A stretch of 64,000 nt of DNA from Psychrobacter immobilis (lineage in GTDB: Bacteria; Pseudomonadota; Gammaproteobacteria; Pseudomonadales; Moraxellaceae): NCBI RefSeq assembly GCF_904846065.1, contig NZ_CAJGZV010000001.1, forward strand, positions 2,604,001 to 2,668,000, given 5' to 3'. Under the pieces are notes generated by a model, which had not been told where the DNA came from, did no database searches, and worked only from the letters and a program-made list of their open reading frames with translations. The translations under genes and the position numbers were made by a program. Below, piece after piece: positions 29,462-39,326 of this stretch; the stretch's first letter is position 1; each line of letters begins with the position of its first letter.

Positions 29462-30166
29462 ATGTCGAGACGCTCAGCTCCTTTTGTTGCTCCAAGCCAC
29501 ATTGATGACCCTATCTCAGCAGAGGGTAAAAAGCATGCCAAAGCATTGTTATCGACGCTGCAAGAAGACATTGCTAGCTTTCGAGATGAGCAGTTTCCGC
29601 CTGATATTTTGCGTCAAGTTCGTGATATGCCAATTTATGAAGGCAATATCGCCGAAGTCCAAGCCTATCAGCAGCGTTGGCGTAATCTGCTTGAGCGCGC
29701 CATGGCGTTTTATCCTGCGGCCAATCTACCGCCCGATCATCTGCCGCTACCAGCCAGCCTTGAGATACCGCAATTTATCTATCATGTTCAAAGACTACAT
29801 TTGACCAAGACCCGTGCAAAAGAATCCAAAAGCTTCGGTTCGGTCGGTGCGCTTACTGATAAGTGTGGTGACTATAGTGCTGATGAAATTGTGCGTATGA
29901 GTGCCGTATTTGATAATGATGATGAGGCGCGTTTGGTGGCGCATCGTGAATTTATTGATTTGCGCGCCTATGTATTTTGCCGTGATAGCAAGGGCGAGAT
30001 GCTGGAGCCTGAACGCGTACGTTTTTATCGAACGGGGCTTATCGTCCATGCGCTGCCCGATTTCAAAATCGTAGACAGTCGCCAGACCCCGCGTAAGCGC
30101 CGTAACGATGCTTATAACAATCCACTTGCCGATAATGGTGTGTGGAAGATTTATCGTAAAAAATAA
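29462..30166 (+). CDS. Conserved hypothetical protein (234 aa)
   Basis: Not recognised. A soluble protein without signal peptide or membrane segments. The N-terminal third (SAEGKKHAKALLSTLQEDIASFRDEQFP) and the following EVQAYQQRWRNLLERAMAFYP look helical; the C-terminal half contains EARLVAHREFIDLRAYVFC and a strongly basic end (RQTPRKRRNDAYNNPL then IYRKK) that could contact nucleic acid. The ATG has no strong Shine-Dalgarno. It is followed 75 bp later by the Kef-type antiporter gene on the same strand. Confidence 0.7.
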   Translation: MSRRSAPFVAPSHIDDPISAEGKKHAKALLSTLQEDIASFRDEQFPPDILRQVRDMPIYEGNIAEVQAYQQRWRNLLERAMAFYPAANLPPDHLPLPASLEIPQFIYHVQRLHLTKTRAKESKSFGSVGALTDKCGDYSADEIVRMSAVFDNDDEARLVAHREFIDLRAYVFCRDSKGEMLEPERVRFYRTGLIVHALPDFKIVDSRQTPRKRRNDAYNNPLADNGVWKIYRKK

Positions 30167-30241
30167 CGTATGCTAAGATTTTTTTATTTTGCCATGCCCA
30201 TATTGTACCGCTTATTTTATCATGATTGCTAAGGATTCCAG

Positions 30242-32128
30242 ATGTTCGCTGCCGCCACCGGCTCACCAAATTTAATGTTACAAGCTACAATCTTCTTAGG
30301 AGCAGCCCTGCTCTTTGTACCCCTTGGTAAACGTTTTGGCATTGCGACGGTCTTAGGTTATCTCATTACAGGATTGATATTGGGGCCCAGTGGTCTAGAC
30401 GTCGCAGGCGATGCTGAGAGCTTGTTACACTTCTCTGAGTTTGGCGTGGTCATGCTGCTATTCATTATCGGGCTTGAACTGCAACCCTCACGATTATGGG
30501 CACTGCGGCGTTCGATATTTGTCCTCGGTGGTTTGCAAGTTGGTCTGACTGGCACATTATTAATGGGGCTGTTACATCAAATTTTTGGCTTACAGCTCGA
30601 TACTGCTTTTATCGTCGGTTTTGGCCTTGCCTTGTCGTCCACAGCTTTTGTACTACAAATACTGACTGAAAAACAGCAGCTTTCTAGCACCCACGGTCGT
30701 GAAGCGTTCACGATTTTATTATTCCAAGATATTGCAGTTATCCCTTTGCTAGCCGTCATTCCTTTCCTATCAGGGGTGCGCGAACAAAGTTATGATTTGA
30801 TTTATTTTGGCAAAGTTTTTGCGGTTTTTGCTGGACTGATTTTTGCTAGTCGTTATGTCGTTCGTCCCTTCTTTAAGTTTGTAGCCTCTAGTGGTGCATC
30901 AGAACTGCTGACCGCCGTTGCGCTATTTATCGTGATGGGTGTGTCTATTTTGATGGGTCAAATTGGTTTATCGATGGCATTGGGTGCTTTTTTGACAGGG
31001 GTACTGCTCGCAGATTCTGAGTATCGCCATGAGCTAGAAGCCAGTATTGAGCCGTTTAAAGGGTTGCTACTTGGCTTATTTTTTATGTCGGTCGGTATGC
31101 TGACTGATGTCAAACTTATCTTGGCAAAACCTATGTTTATCATTGGCTGTGCAATGGCATTGATGGCTATCAAATTTGGTGTCATTACCGCCATTGCAAA
31201 GATATCAGGCAATCGCTGGCCAACCAGTATCAGACTGGGTGTGACGCTCGCTCAAGGTGGTGAATTTGCTTTTGTTTTATTCAGTGTCGCTACTGCTCAA
31301 AATGTCTTACGACCTGAGCTTGCCAATACCCTGAACCTTATCGTCACTATCTCCATGGCACTCACACCGCTGGCATTTTTGTTACTTGAGAAAATCGGTG
31401 AGCCTTTATTTGCCAAAAGCAAACCCAGCCGCGAATACGATGCCATTCCCGATCATGAACATCAAGTCATTATTGCTGGCTTTGGGCGCGTCGGTCAGAT
31501 TATCGGTCGTGTACTACGCATGCATAACATCGAATTTACCGCCATCGAACGCTCAGCGAATCGCGTCGATTTCGTTCGTAAATTTGGTAACCAAGTCTAT
31601 TACGGCGACCCAAAAAACCCTGAGATATTGCGCGCGGCTGGTATTAAAAAAGCCCGTGTGTTTATTTTGGCCATTGATGATTTAGAGCGCTCTATCACCA
31701 CGGCTCAATACTTACGTAAAAACTATCCAGACTTGATTGTCTTGGCACGGGCACGTGACCGTCAGCATTATTATCGGTTACGTGAGGTCGGTGTGCGTCA
31801 TATTTGGCGTGAGACTTACCTATCGTCCTTGGATATGTCGCGTGAGTCGCTACAACTGCTTGGCATCTCACCAGAAAAAGCGCGCGAGACGGTGCAAACT
31901 TTCCGCGATTACGACGATGACTTGATTGAACGTCAGCAAGCGATCTACGATGATGAAGCCAGCATGATTGAATCCGCACAATCAGCGATGGCAGAGCTAG
32001 AAAGCTTGTTTGATGAAGACATTGATAAAGCCCGAAAAATGGACTTAACAGATTTTTATGACGCGCTAAAAAGTAAAGCAACACCCGTTGATAGAAAGGA
32101 CGATGTTGCAACTGACTCTAACACCTAA
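30242..32128 (+). CDS. Kef-type monovalent cation:proton antiporter (CPA2)
   Basis: A 628-residue protein with about 12-13 N-terminal membrane segments (roughly residues 10-385), containing the GYLITGLILGPSGL and GFGLALSSTAFVLQ helices typical of KefB/KefC, and GAFLTGVLLADSEYRHELE. A cytosolic RCK/TrkA-N domain begins about residue 400 with the nucleotide-binding GFGRVGQIIGRVL. The acidic C-terminal tail is variable. Probably glutathione- or nucleotide-gated K+ efflux, but no kefF/kefG ancillary gene is adjacent, so substrate and gating are inferred. AAGGATTCCAG precedes the ATG. Confidence 0.92.
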   Translation: MFAAATGSPNLMLQATIFLGAALLFVPLGKRFGIATVLGYLITGLILGPSGLDVAGDAESLLHFSEFGVVMLLFIIGLELQPSRLWALRRSIFVLGGLQVGLTGTLLMGLLHQIFGLQLDTAFIVGFGLALSSTAFVLQILTEKQQLSSTHGREAFTILLFQDIAVIPLLAVIPFLSGVREQSYDLIYFGKVFAVFAGLIFASRYVVRPFFKFVASSGASELLTAVALFIVMGVSILMGQIGLSMALGAFLTGVLLADSEYRHELEASIEPFKGLLLGLFFMSVGMLTDVKLILAKPMFIIGCAMALMAIKFGVITAIAKISGNRWPTSIRLGVTLAQGGEFAFVLFSVATAQNVLRPELANTLNLIVTISMALTPLAFLLLEKIGEPLFAKSKPSREYDAIPDHEHQVIIAGFGRVGQIIGRVLRMHNIEFTAIERSANRVDFVRKFGNQVYYGDPKNPEILRAAGIKKARVFILAIDDLERSITTAQYLRKNYPDLIVLARARDRQHYYRLREVGVRHIWRETYLSSLDMSRESLQLLGISPEKARETVQTFRDYDDDLIERQQAIYDDEASMIESAQSAMAELESLFDEDIDKARKMDLTDFYDALKSKATPVDRKDDVATDSNT

Positions 32129-32146
32129 ATATTTATATATTTTAAA

Positions 32147-32200
32147 GCGTGTTTGATGATTCACAAATAGTCAGTGTCATGGTTAAATCATCAAACATGC
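32147..32200. repeat. 15-bp inverted repeat between convergent genes
   Basis: GCGTGTTTGATGATT (32147-32161) and AATCATCAAACATGC (32186-32200) form a 15-bp stem with one G-T mismatch around a 24-nt loop. It fills the gap between the convergent antiporter and DUF2628-like genes and ends two bases before the latter's stop. There is no T run, so it is probably a bidirectional stop or mRNA-end element. Confidence 0.75.
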
Positions 32201-32201
32201 C

Positions 32202-33131
32202 CTAATCGGGCATACAGCTTGCTGGTGCCAGTTTCTTATTTAGTGAACTTGTACAGTTCCAACTATCGCTGTCTGGCACATGGTAAAAAACCAGTGTCTG
32301 CTGATTTAGATAGCGGATAGGGAACTGAACATTTTGTATGGTCGCAATGACTGCACAATCCGTTTCTACTACGCCAGCGGCCTCTTTATCGATATCAATT
32401 CGTATCTGCTGAGTGCCTGTATCGATAGGCAAATCCATTGGACATTGCCCTGTCTGTTGATAAATCAGTGCCACACGATTTTGTGCCGTTTTGGCTATAT
32501 CATACGCATCGAACAGCACTTCATTGGCTTTTGGCTTGGCAATAATTGGCAGAAACTGTATCTTAATGACCATTAAAGCAAAAGCAAAAATACCAAACCC
32601 CAATCCTAACCCAAATAAACTGACCCCACCTTCTCGGCGCAGATGTGCCTTTTGCGCTGCTTCGTCATGCGGATAATCATCGATAGCATCTGCAATCTCA
32701 CGTCGCGCCATGCGGTAATAATACGCATCCGTCCAACGCGCCACCATGAACGACCAAAATAACCAAATGATCGCGGCAATGCCTATGCGTGTCGCCATCT
32801 GGTAAGCATCAGGGATGAAGGACATCGCCAAAAATTCAAACGCAACCAGTACCAATGCCACATTGAGCTGAATAAACGACCAGCCTGCTACGCTATAGAC
32901 AATCGCATCCATATAGCGTTTGCGATAGAGGAGCCAAGGAAAAGTCACAAAAAATGCTGCCCAATGCCATTTTGGCGACAGATAACCTTGCGCATCGAAC
33001 TGCTCAAAACGTTTCAGATAATAATGCTGGCTACGGTGACCGATAAACCATTTATCAAGTTGTGTACGCTTAGCAGGAGTCAGCTGTTCTTGATAAAAAG
33101 GGGGCGGCGAATCCGTCTCGATAAATAGCAT
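32202..33131 (-). CDS. DUF2628-like membrane protein (309 aa)
   Basis: The N-terminal part has a cytosolic segment (YYLKRFEQFDAQGYLSPKWHWAA) followed by FFVTFPWLLYRKRYMDA, the pattern typical of DUF2628 proteins. Membrane helices follow near residues 65-85, 88-108, 118-140 and 178-198, then a soluble C-terminal domain of about 110 residues with paired Cys (TGQCPMDL, ETDCAV, WNCTSS, APASCMPD) consistent with disulfides outside the membrane. Function unknown. AGGGG precedes the ATG. It converges with the antiporter gene. Confidence 0.75.
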   Translation of the reverse strand: MLFIETDSPPPFYQEQLTPAKRTQLDKWFIGHRSQHYYLKRFEQFDAQGYLSPKWHWAAFFVTFPWLLYRKRYMDAIVYSVAGWSFIQLNVALVLVAFEFLAMSFIPDAYQMATRIGIAAIIWLFWSFMVARWTDAYYYRMARREIADAIDDYPHDEAAQKAHLRREGGVSLFGLGLGFGIFAFALMVIKIQFLPIIAKPKANEVLFDAYDIAKTAQNRVALIYQQTGQCPMDLPIDTGTQQIRIDIDKEAAGVVETDCAVIATIQNVQFPIRYLNQQTLVFYHVPDSDSWNCTSSLNKKLAPASCMPD

Positions 33132-33429
33132 AGATGACCCCTATTAACGATGAAGAAAAATTTAAATCCATTACTCACTTTATATGATAACGCCAAAACC
33201 GATGCACAAAACAGTAAAACGACAGATAAATACCGTTAATTCAATGTAAAGGATAGTCAAGGCAGCTGAATGCCAATCTATATGTGATACGTCAAACAAG
33301 ATCAACACTTTCACTTTTTTATGCTGAATGAACGATAACAATATTAAAAAAGCATTGTCCGTTCACAGCTGTATAGATTTAACTTATAATAAGCGTACAT
33401 CACCCATTTTATGAAGCCTTGTCAATCCT

Positions 33430-34281
33430 ATGAGTCCACATCCTGATATTAATGATCACATCGATAGTACGAGTACTACTGATGAGCAAAAAGTCCTCAG
33501 TACTAACACCGAAAGCAATACTAATACTGACATTGAAGCCCGTATTAGTAATGAGAGTGAGCCTGAAGAAAGCAAACATCTACGTATCGTCAATACTTTT
33601 ATGAAACGACGTACGCACATGAATAAAAATGCCGAACTGGCACTAACCGCGCCAGAATTTTCTGAGTACCTGGTCAATAACAGTTTCGGTGATGGCAATC
33701 TTGATGGTATTGACAATCTACGAACGCTATTCGCTGATAGCCCTAACGGTAGTGAAGCACCGCTTACTTTAGAGATCGGTTTTGGACTGGGTGATTCGTT
33801 CATTGAGATGGCGGCAGCAGAACCTAGCCGCAATTTCGTTGGTGTCGAAGTGCACGAGCCAGGCATCGGTAAATGCGCCTATATGGCAGGTACGCAAAAT
33901 TTAAATAACGTCAAAATCATTAACGGTGACGCTATTCAACTGCTCAAGCAACTACCAGAAAACCATATTGATCGTATCCAGCTTTACTTCCCTGACCCAT
34001 GGCAAAAAAAGCGCCATCACAAGCGCCGCTTCGTCAGCCCTGAACGTATGGCGATTGTGACTCGTAGTCTAAAGCAAGGCGGCTGGTTCCATACCGCAAC
34101 CGACTGGGAGCATTATGCCTTTTGGATGGTTGAAGTTTTAGACGGTTTTACTGGTTTAACCAATCAAGCAGGCGCAGGTAACTTCACCGACCGCCCTGAC
34201 TTTCGTCCAATGACCAAATTTGAGCGCCGCGGTATAAATAGTGGACATGGCGTTTGGGATTTAATCTATATCAAAGATTAG
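33430..34281 (+). CDS. trmB: tRNA (guanine-N7-)-methyltransferase TrmB
   Basis: SAM-dependent m7G46 methylation of tRNA. The catalytic domain starts near residue 55 with [20 protein letters not shown] and has the SAM-binding [17 protein letters not shown], then [15 protein letters not shown], the signature [17 protein letters not shown] and [12 protein letters not shown]. The first ~50 residues are Asp/Ser/Thr/Asn-rich, probably disordered, and longer than in the 239-residue E. coli enzyme. A later start is possible, since no strong Shine-Dalgarno precedes 33430. A terminator follows. Confidence 0.95.
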   Translation: MSPHPDINDHIDSTSTTDEQKVLSTNTESNTNTDIEARISNESEPEESKHLRIVNTFMKRRTHMNKNAELALTAPEFSEYLVNNSFGDGNLDGIDNLRTLFADSPNGSEAPLTLEIGFGLGDSFIEMAAAEPSRNFVGVEVHEPGIGKCAYMAGTQNLNNVKIINGDAIQLLKQLPENHIDRIQLYFPDPWQKKRHHKRRFVSPERMAIVTRSLKQGGWFHTATDWEHYAFWMVEVLDGFTGLTNQAGAGNFTDRPDFRPMTKFERRGINSGHGVWDLIYIKD

Positions 34282-34315
34282 ATTCGGCTCACTTATCTTC
34301 GGTGACTTCTGTATA

Positions 34316-34343
34316 GCGGCTAAATTATTTAGCCGCTTTTTTG
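34316..34343 (+). terminator. Terminator of trmB
   Basis: GCGGCTAAAT pairs with ATTTAGCCGC around a 2-nt centre and is followed by TTTTTT. It lies 35 bp below the stop. Confidence 0.9.
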
Positions 34344-35311
34344 TGCTTGCAAATTATCTAATGACAATATTATTTGATTTTTTTCGGCTACAACCCTTAA
34401 TGGACAAGCTATAAGTATTTTTATTAAAAATAATAAAATTTTTTTAATACGTGAAACATCGTCTATTTTCATAGAATTTTTAAATTGATAATGCTACATA
34501 TAGGGGTAAAAAATATATTCCAGCGCCACACTCACAGGTTACCTATCTACTCAAACATTGATAGTATAAGGGATTCATGAGTTCTCCCCATAAGCTGTGG
34601 ATAACCCTGTGCATAAGTACGCACTTGACAACAATTTCCCTAGATAGCTCAAAGGATGAGGTAAAATCGTTCATTTTTTATACAATTTAAAAAACCTTTT
34701 AAATCAGTAAGTTAAACTGTATTTCATAATACTGTAATTTATTTTTAATATATTTTTAAATTAAATTAATCCTCACTGATGTTTCACAAAAGCTAAATTT
34801 AGACGCTTTATTTCTTGTGGACAACTTTTAATGCTATTGACAAAGGGCAGCATTATCCTATCCAAAATTAGGATGTATTCAGCAACTAGATTACACAAGT
34901 TATCACTTATATACAATGCGACAGTTAGTGTCGTTTAGCATCATTGAATCCTCTATATGCTCCTTGGTTTTTGTTATAATCACCTTACCTAATCAACCGC
35001 ATTTTAGAAAACAGTTAAGGCTCAACGAGCATAATGTGGCCTACAAATCACACCTGTTGGCGCTGATTATGAACTTAATTTTACTTTTATCATAATTCGA
35101 TTTTACTGTATAGTAGAGTGATATATCTAATATTACTGTCTACATCATCGATACCTTAACCCATTCATCTTAGATAGACATTGAACGAACGCTGCCTATT
35201 ATTTAGATAGCCATCAGTACTATTGAGCCGTTAATCTTCGTAGCTACAAACATTTTATTTATCATATCAAATTTATAGTTTTAACCAATGATTGAAGACA
35301 AGGAATCCAGT
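34344..35311 (+). promoter_or_regulatory. A+T-rich ~1-kb spacer upstream of recA with DnaA-box-like sites
   Basis: The longest non-coding stretch in the window. A perfect 9-mer TGTGGATAA lies at 34596-34604, a one-mismatch TGTGCATAA at 34608-34616 (12 bp later, same orientation) and a one-mismatch TGTGGACAA at 34816-34824. Between them is a strongly A/T stretch (about 34675-34770). The recA promoter should be near the right end; no LexA-type SOS box was found. No reading frame of note was seen. Whether DnaA binds is untested. Confidence 0.5.
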
Positions 35312-36364
35312 ATGGACGACAATAAAGCCAAAGCCCTTAAAGCAGCACTCGGTCAAATCGAAAAGCAGTTTGGTAAGAATACCATCATGCATTTAGGTGA
35401 CGACTCAGCTATTATGGATGTCGATGTAGTATCAACAGGTTCGTTGGGTCTGGACATTGCACTTGGCATTGGTGGTCTACCAAAAGGCCGTATCGTAGAG
35501 ATTTATGGCCCAGAAAGCTCAGGTAAAACGACCATGACGCTACAGGCAATTGCAGAATGTCAAAAACAAGGCGGCACCTGCGCCTTTATCGATGCTGAGC
35601 ATGCGCTTGACCCTGTTTATGCGCGTAAGCTTGGCGTGAATACTGATGAGCTATTGCTGTCTCAGCCTGATAATGGTGAGCAAGCACTTGAAATTACCGA
35701 CATGTTGGTGCGCTCTGGTGCTATCGATATGATCGTCATTGACTCAGTTGCTGCCTTGACGCCGCGCGCAGAAATTGAAGGCGAGATGGGCGACTCACAT
35801 ATGGGTTTGCAAGCGCGTCTTATGAGCCAAGCCCTACGTAAAATCACAGGTAACGCCAAACGCTCCAATTGTATGGTGGTATTTATCAACCAAATTCGCA
35901 TGAAAATTGGTGTGATGTTTGGTAGCCCTGAGACCACGACTGGTGGTAACGCGCTTAAGTTTTACGCCTCAGTGCGTATGGACATTCGCCGCATCGGTGC
36001 GGTCAAAAATGGTGATGAAATCATCGGTAACCAAACCCGTGTCAAAGTCATCAAAAACAAAATGGCACCGCCTTTCCGCCAAGCAGAGTTTGAAATTACT
36101 TATGGTGAAGGTACCAACCACTTAGCCGAAGTGATTGACTTGGGTGTTGAAATTGGTGCGGTTGGTAAAGCAGGCTCTTGGTATAGCTATGGCGACGAAA
36201 AAATCGGTCAAGGTAAAGCCAATTCTGTGCTGTTCTTAAAAGAAAACCCTGCGATTGCGCAAGAAATCGAAGCTAAAATCCGTGAAGAAAAGCTTGGATC
36301 AAAGAAAGAGACCAAAGCCGAAGATAAAGCCAATGAAGCGTTGGTCTCTGACCCTGTACAATAA
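35312..36364 (+). CDS. recA: Recombinase RecA
   Basis: ATP-dependent strand exchange and DNA-damage coprotease. The 350-residue protein has Walker [10 protein letters not shown], the MAW-like [20 protein letters not shown] region, Walker [11 protein letters not shown], the loop L1 ([24 protein letters not shown] runs through it), and L2 with [20 protein letters not shown]. The C-terminal tail is acidic, as usual. The start at 35312 (MDDNKAKAL) has AAGGAA 6 nt upstream and gives the family length; an ATG at 35288 would add eight residues. recX follows 57 bp later. Confidence 0.98.
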   Translation: MDDNKAKALKAALGQIEKQFGKNTIMHLGDDSAIMDVDVVSTGSLGLDIALGIGGLPKGRIVEIYGPESSGKTTMTLQAIAECQKQGGTCAFIDAEHALDPVYARKLGVNTDELLLSQPDNGEQALEITDMLVRSGAIDMIVIDSVAALTPRAEIEGEMGDSHMGLQARLMSQALRKITGNAKRSNCMVVFINQIRMKIGVMFGSPETTTGGNALKFYASVRMDIRRIGAVKNGDEIIGNQTRVKVIKNKMAPPFRQAEFEITYGEGTNHLAEVIDLGVEIGAVGKAGSWYSYGDEKIGQGKANSVLFLKENPAIAQEIEAKIREEKLGSKKETKAEDKANEALVSDPVQ

Positions 36365-36421
36365 CGGCGCAATGATTAACCGTTATCAATAATCATGACT
36401 TGTTATGAAAATTAAATTGTT

Positions 36422-37528
36422 ATGAACATTAAAACCTTAGCTGAAATACTCGCTGAATCCGATGCCGATTCAGCGAGTAGTCTTACTATCAAATCAAAAA
36501 AACCGTCCAAATCTTCCAAACACTCTGAATCCTCCAAATTTTCTCAGCATTCCTATCAAGGCAATCCTAAAAAAACAACTAAGACGCGCAAGCATTCAAC
36601 CTACTCTCGTGAAGACCATTCATTATCTGACGATGCTGAATTTTCAGTAGAATCCGTTGAGGCTCACTCTTCTACCAATAAAAATCCTGCTAAAAATAAG
36701 AAACGTAAAAAGCGTTTTCACCCAGCGGCTAACTTTAGCCCTGAGCCTAGTGACGTGCCTGCTTATCAGCAACCAAAAGCGCAAAGTATCAAAGAGATGC
36801 TGGCTGAAGTTAAACAAAATATTCATAGTGAACCAGACGATAGCGCGGCTACTGATAATGAATTTAACAAAGAATCACAGTATATAACCGATGCTGCCAT
36901 TACCAATACTTCTGCGCATAGCACAGCCGATAACCTACCCGCGGCGCTTAAAGCGTATTTGCGTACCCCTGAACAACGCCAAGCGGATATTGATGCCATT
37001 AAAGCCGAAAGCCGCTTACGTTGGTTGGCATTTTATTATTTATCGCGCCGTGAATACGGCAAGGCTGAGCTCAAGCAAAAACTGCTTGATAAAGAGCAAG
37101 ACCCAGACAAAATCGATGCCCTGCTCGATGAGTTTGAAGAAAAAGGTTATCAAAGTGATTATCGTACTACCCTGATGCTTATTCGGGAAAACATCCGCAA
37201 AGGGCGCGGACGTGGGCGTATTAAGCAGGAGTTTTATCGTAAAAAAATTGCTATGCCAGGTAATATCGACGAGCTTATCGATATGGCGAATGCCGAATCG
37301 GAAGAATTTAGCGAGTTTATAGACGACAGCGCCGAGAATTTAGTTGAAGGCATTGACTGGCTAAAACTGGCAGTCAGTGCACGTACCAAAAAATACGGCG
37401 ATGACATACCGACTGAACAAAAAGACAAAGCCCGTCAGCTACGTTTTTTACAATATCGCGGCTTTAATACCGATATCTGCTTTGAGGCGCTAAATTACAC
37501 CTTGGAGACATTGGATGAGCGTTTTTAG
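36422..37528 (+). CDS. recX: RecX regulator with long N-terminal extension
   Basis: Binds RecA filaments and limits RecA activity. The RecX domain is at residues ~195-368: RLRWLAFYYLSRREYGKAELKQKL, then ALLDEFEEKGYQSDYR, then RGRGRGRIKQEFYRKKI, and the terminal RFLQYRGFNTDICFEAL. The first ~190 residues have no family counterpart: Ser/Lys-rich low-complexity sequence with a basic cluster KNKKRKKRFH near residue 92, and two short helix-like motifs (IKTLAEILAES at 3-13 and SIKEMLAEVKQ at 122-132). E. coli RecX is about 166 residues. Co-transcription with recA is likely from the 57-bp gap. Confidence 0.93.
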   Translation: MNIKTLAEILAESDADSASSLTIKSKKPSKSSKHSESSKFSQHSYQGNPKKTTKTRKHSTYSREDHSLSDDAEFSVESVEAHSSTNKNPAKNKKRKKRFHPAANFSPEPSDVPAYQQPKAQSIKEMLAEVKQNIHSEPDDSAATDNEFNKESQYITDAAITNTSAHSTADNLPAALKAYLRTPEQRQADIDAIKAESRLRWLAFYYLSRREYGKAELKQKLLDKEQDPDKIDALLDEFEEKGYQSDYRTTLMLIRENIRKGRGRGRIKQEFYRKKIAMPGNIDELIDMANAESEEFSEFIDDSAENLVEGIDWLKLAVSARTKKYGDDIPTEQKDKARQLRFLQYRGFNTDICFEALNYTLETLDERF

Positions 37529-37561
37529 CTCGTTTAAGCGCACATTATTAACCTTTAACCT

Positions 37562-39019
37562 TTAATAATAACCAAGCAGCTTCCACCAAATCAAACCAGC
37601 GCCGATCCATACGACCAGATTTACCACACTCATAATCGCGCCAATACTCCACCACTCTCTTAACGTCACATAGCCAGAGTTAAAAATGACTGGCGCAGTA
37701 CCAGTTGCATAATGCGTAAGCGTCATCATGATGTTGCCCGCTGCGGCTAAAATAAGCGCATATAACATCGGCGGTGCGCCCAAGCTTAAACCCACCGCAT
37801 AAAATGCTGCAAATAATGCAGTAATATGAGCCGTGGTACTAGCAAAGAAGTAATGGATATATAAGTATACTAGGGTCAAAATAGTCACAGCCCCTATCCA
37901 GCCAAGCCCAGTCGTGCCAATCATCGATTCGATATTGCCAGAGAACCAGCTTATCAGTCCAAGCTTATTAAGATAAGCGGCCATCATAATAAGGGCGCCA
38001 AACCAAATAATGGTATCCCATGCTGACTTCTCTTTTAAAATATCGTCCCAAGTCAGTACCCCAGTCAATATTAAGGTCGTCAAACCAATAAATGCTGTGG
38101 TTGTAGCATCAACGCTATATTGCTCACCTAACATCAATGCGGGAATATTCGCCCACAATAACAGCATCAGAGCAAATACCCCGAGCATGATTTTTTCTTG
38201 GCTACTTATTTTTCCCATTTCTGCCAAATTTTCCTTGGCAAAACCTTTTGCATCGGGCGTGATTTTAACATCAGGTGGATAAATTATATAAATGACTAAC
38301 GGCATCACAAGCAGGCATAGCATACCAGGTACAAACATCGCCACTGCCCAAGTGGTCCATGACAGCTGAATATCACCGCCTGTGGCTTTATTCACTAAAT
38401 CTACAACCAGAGGGTTGGGCGCAGTAGCCGTGATAAACATCCCAGAGGTAATAGGATTGGCGTGGTAGTTCACCATCGCCAAATAGCGACCAATTTTGTT
38501 TTGAGTGCCTTCTTCTGGCGTCGAATGAAAGCTTTGCGCGATAGACTTCATAATAGGATGAATAATACCGCCGCCACGTGCCGTATTAGAAGGCGTAATA
38601 GGTGCTATCATCAATTCAGCTGCAGTCAAAGAATAAGCCACGCCGATGGTTTTTTTACCAAAAATAGAAATAAAATAATAGGCAATACGTCGACCCAAAC
38701 CCGTTTTTATCAAGCCACGCGATATCATGACTGCAATACCAATTAGCCAAATCAACGGACTTGAGTAGCTTGATAATGCATCACTAATGGCTTGTGCTGG
38801 GCTATCACTAGTCACGCCTGTAAGTGCGACTAGGGTGACTGCAATGATAGCAATGGCACCAATGGGTAATACTTTGCCGATGATGGCGACAATAGTGGCG
38901 ATGAATAACGCCAGCATGTGCCATGCTTCAGGCGTAACGCCAGTAGGCACTGGTATCACAAACCAAATGATCAAGCCGACCAAAATGGCAACCGCTGCTT
39001 GAATAGGCTTAAATGGCAT
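37562..39019 (-). CDS. DASS-family anion:sodium symporter
   Basis: A 485-residue membrane transporter of the divalent anion:Na+ symporter (SLC13-like) family, with roughly 12 hydrophobic segments. Recognisable parts are WHMLALFIATIVAIIGKVLP near the N-terminus, SNTARGGGIIHPIMKSIAQS carrying the family SNT motif, and HYFFASTTAHITALFAAFYAV with the second Ser-Thr-rich motif. Close to bacterial 2-oxoglutarate/malate or C4-dicarboxylate/citrate translocators; the substrate cannot be read from sequence. AAGGATACTTAATC precedes the ATG. It converges with recX, 33 bp apart. Confidence 0.9.
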   Translation of the reverse strand: MPFKPIQAAVAILVGLIIWFVIPVPTGVTPEAWHMLALFIATIVAIIGKVLPIGAIAIIAVTLVALTGVTSDSPAQAISDALSSYSSPLIWLIGIAVMISRGLIKTGLGRRIAYYFISIFGKKTIGVAYSLTAAELMIAPITPSNTARGGGIIHPIMKSIAQSFHSTPEEGTQNKIGRYLAMVNYHANPITSGMFITATAPNPLVVDLVNKATGGDIQLSWTTWAVAMFVPGMLCLLVMPLVIYIIYPPDVKITPDAKGFAKENLAEMGKISSQEKIMLGVFALMLLLWANIPALMLGEQYSVDATTTAFIGLTTLILTGVLTWDDILKEKSAWDTIIWFGALIMMAAYLNKLGLISWFSGNIESMIGTTGLGWIGAVTILTLVYLYIHYFFASTTAHITALFAAFYAVGLSLGAPPMLYALILAAAGNIMMTLTHYATGTAPVIFNSGYVTLREWWSIGAIMSVVNLVVWIGAGLIWWKLLGYY

Positions 39020-39240
39020 GATTAAGTATCCTTATAAATGCTTATACCATCACGCAGTCATATTATATAAAGGATCATCAAAGTAGCCACTGCGACAAAA
39101 GACTCAATGAATCATATGACCATCCTATAAGATTTATAGAATTATTTTTCTATTATTCACCATTTTTAACATATCTGTTTAGAACAAAGAGTAAATATTC
39201 AGTAATAGAGTACCAATAGTAAGGTCAAACTAACAGCCAT

Positions 39241-39276
39241 AAAAAAGAGCACATTGGATAACGTACTCTTTTTTAT
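39241..39276 (-). terminator. Terminator of the DUF937 gene
   Basis: AAAAAGAGTACGTT pairs with AATGTGCTCTTTTT (one G-U) with a 4-nt loop and T-rich flank on the minus strand; the A run on the other side makes it potentially bidirectional. Confidence 0.85.
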
Positions 39277-39326
39277 GGTATTAACTTTTTGGCATTAACG
39301 ATTGCGACTTTCTTTAAAAGATAAAT

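Noticed and set aside
34596-34616. Chromosomal origin (oriC)
   Set aside because: Two or three DnaA-box-like sites are too few, and dnaA, dnaN, gyrB and a strand switch are absent from the window.
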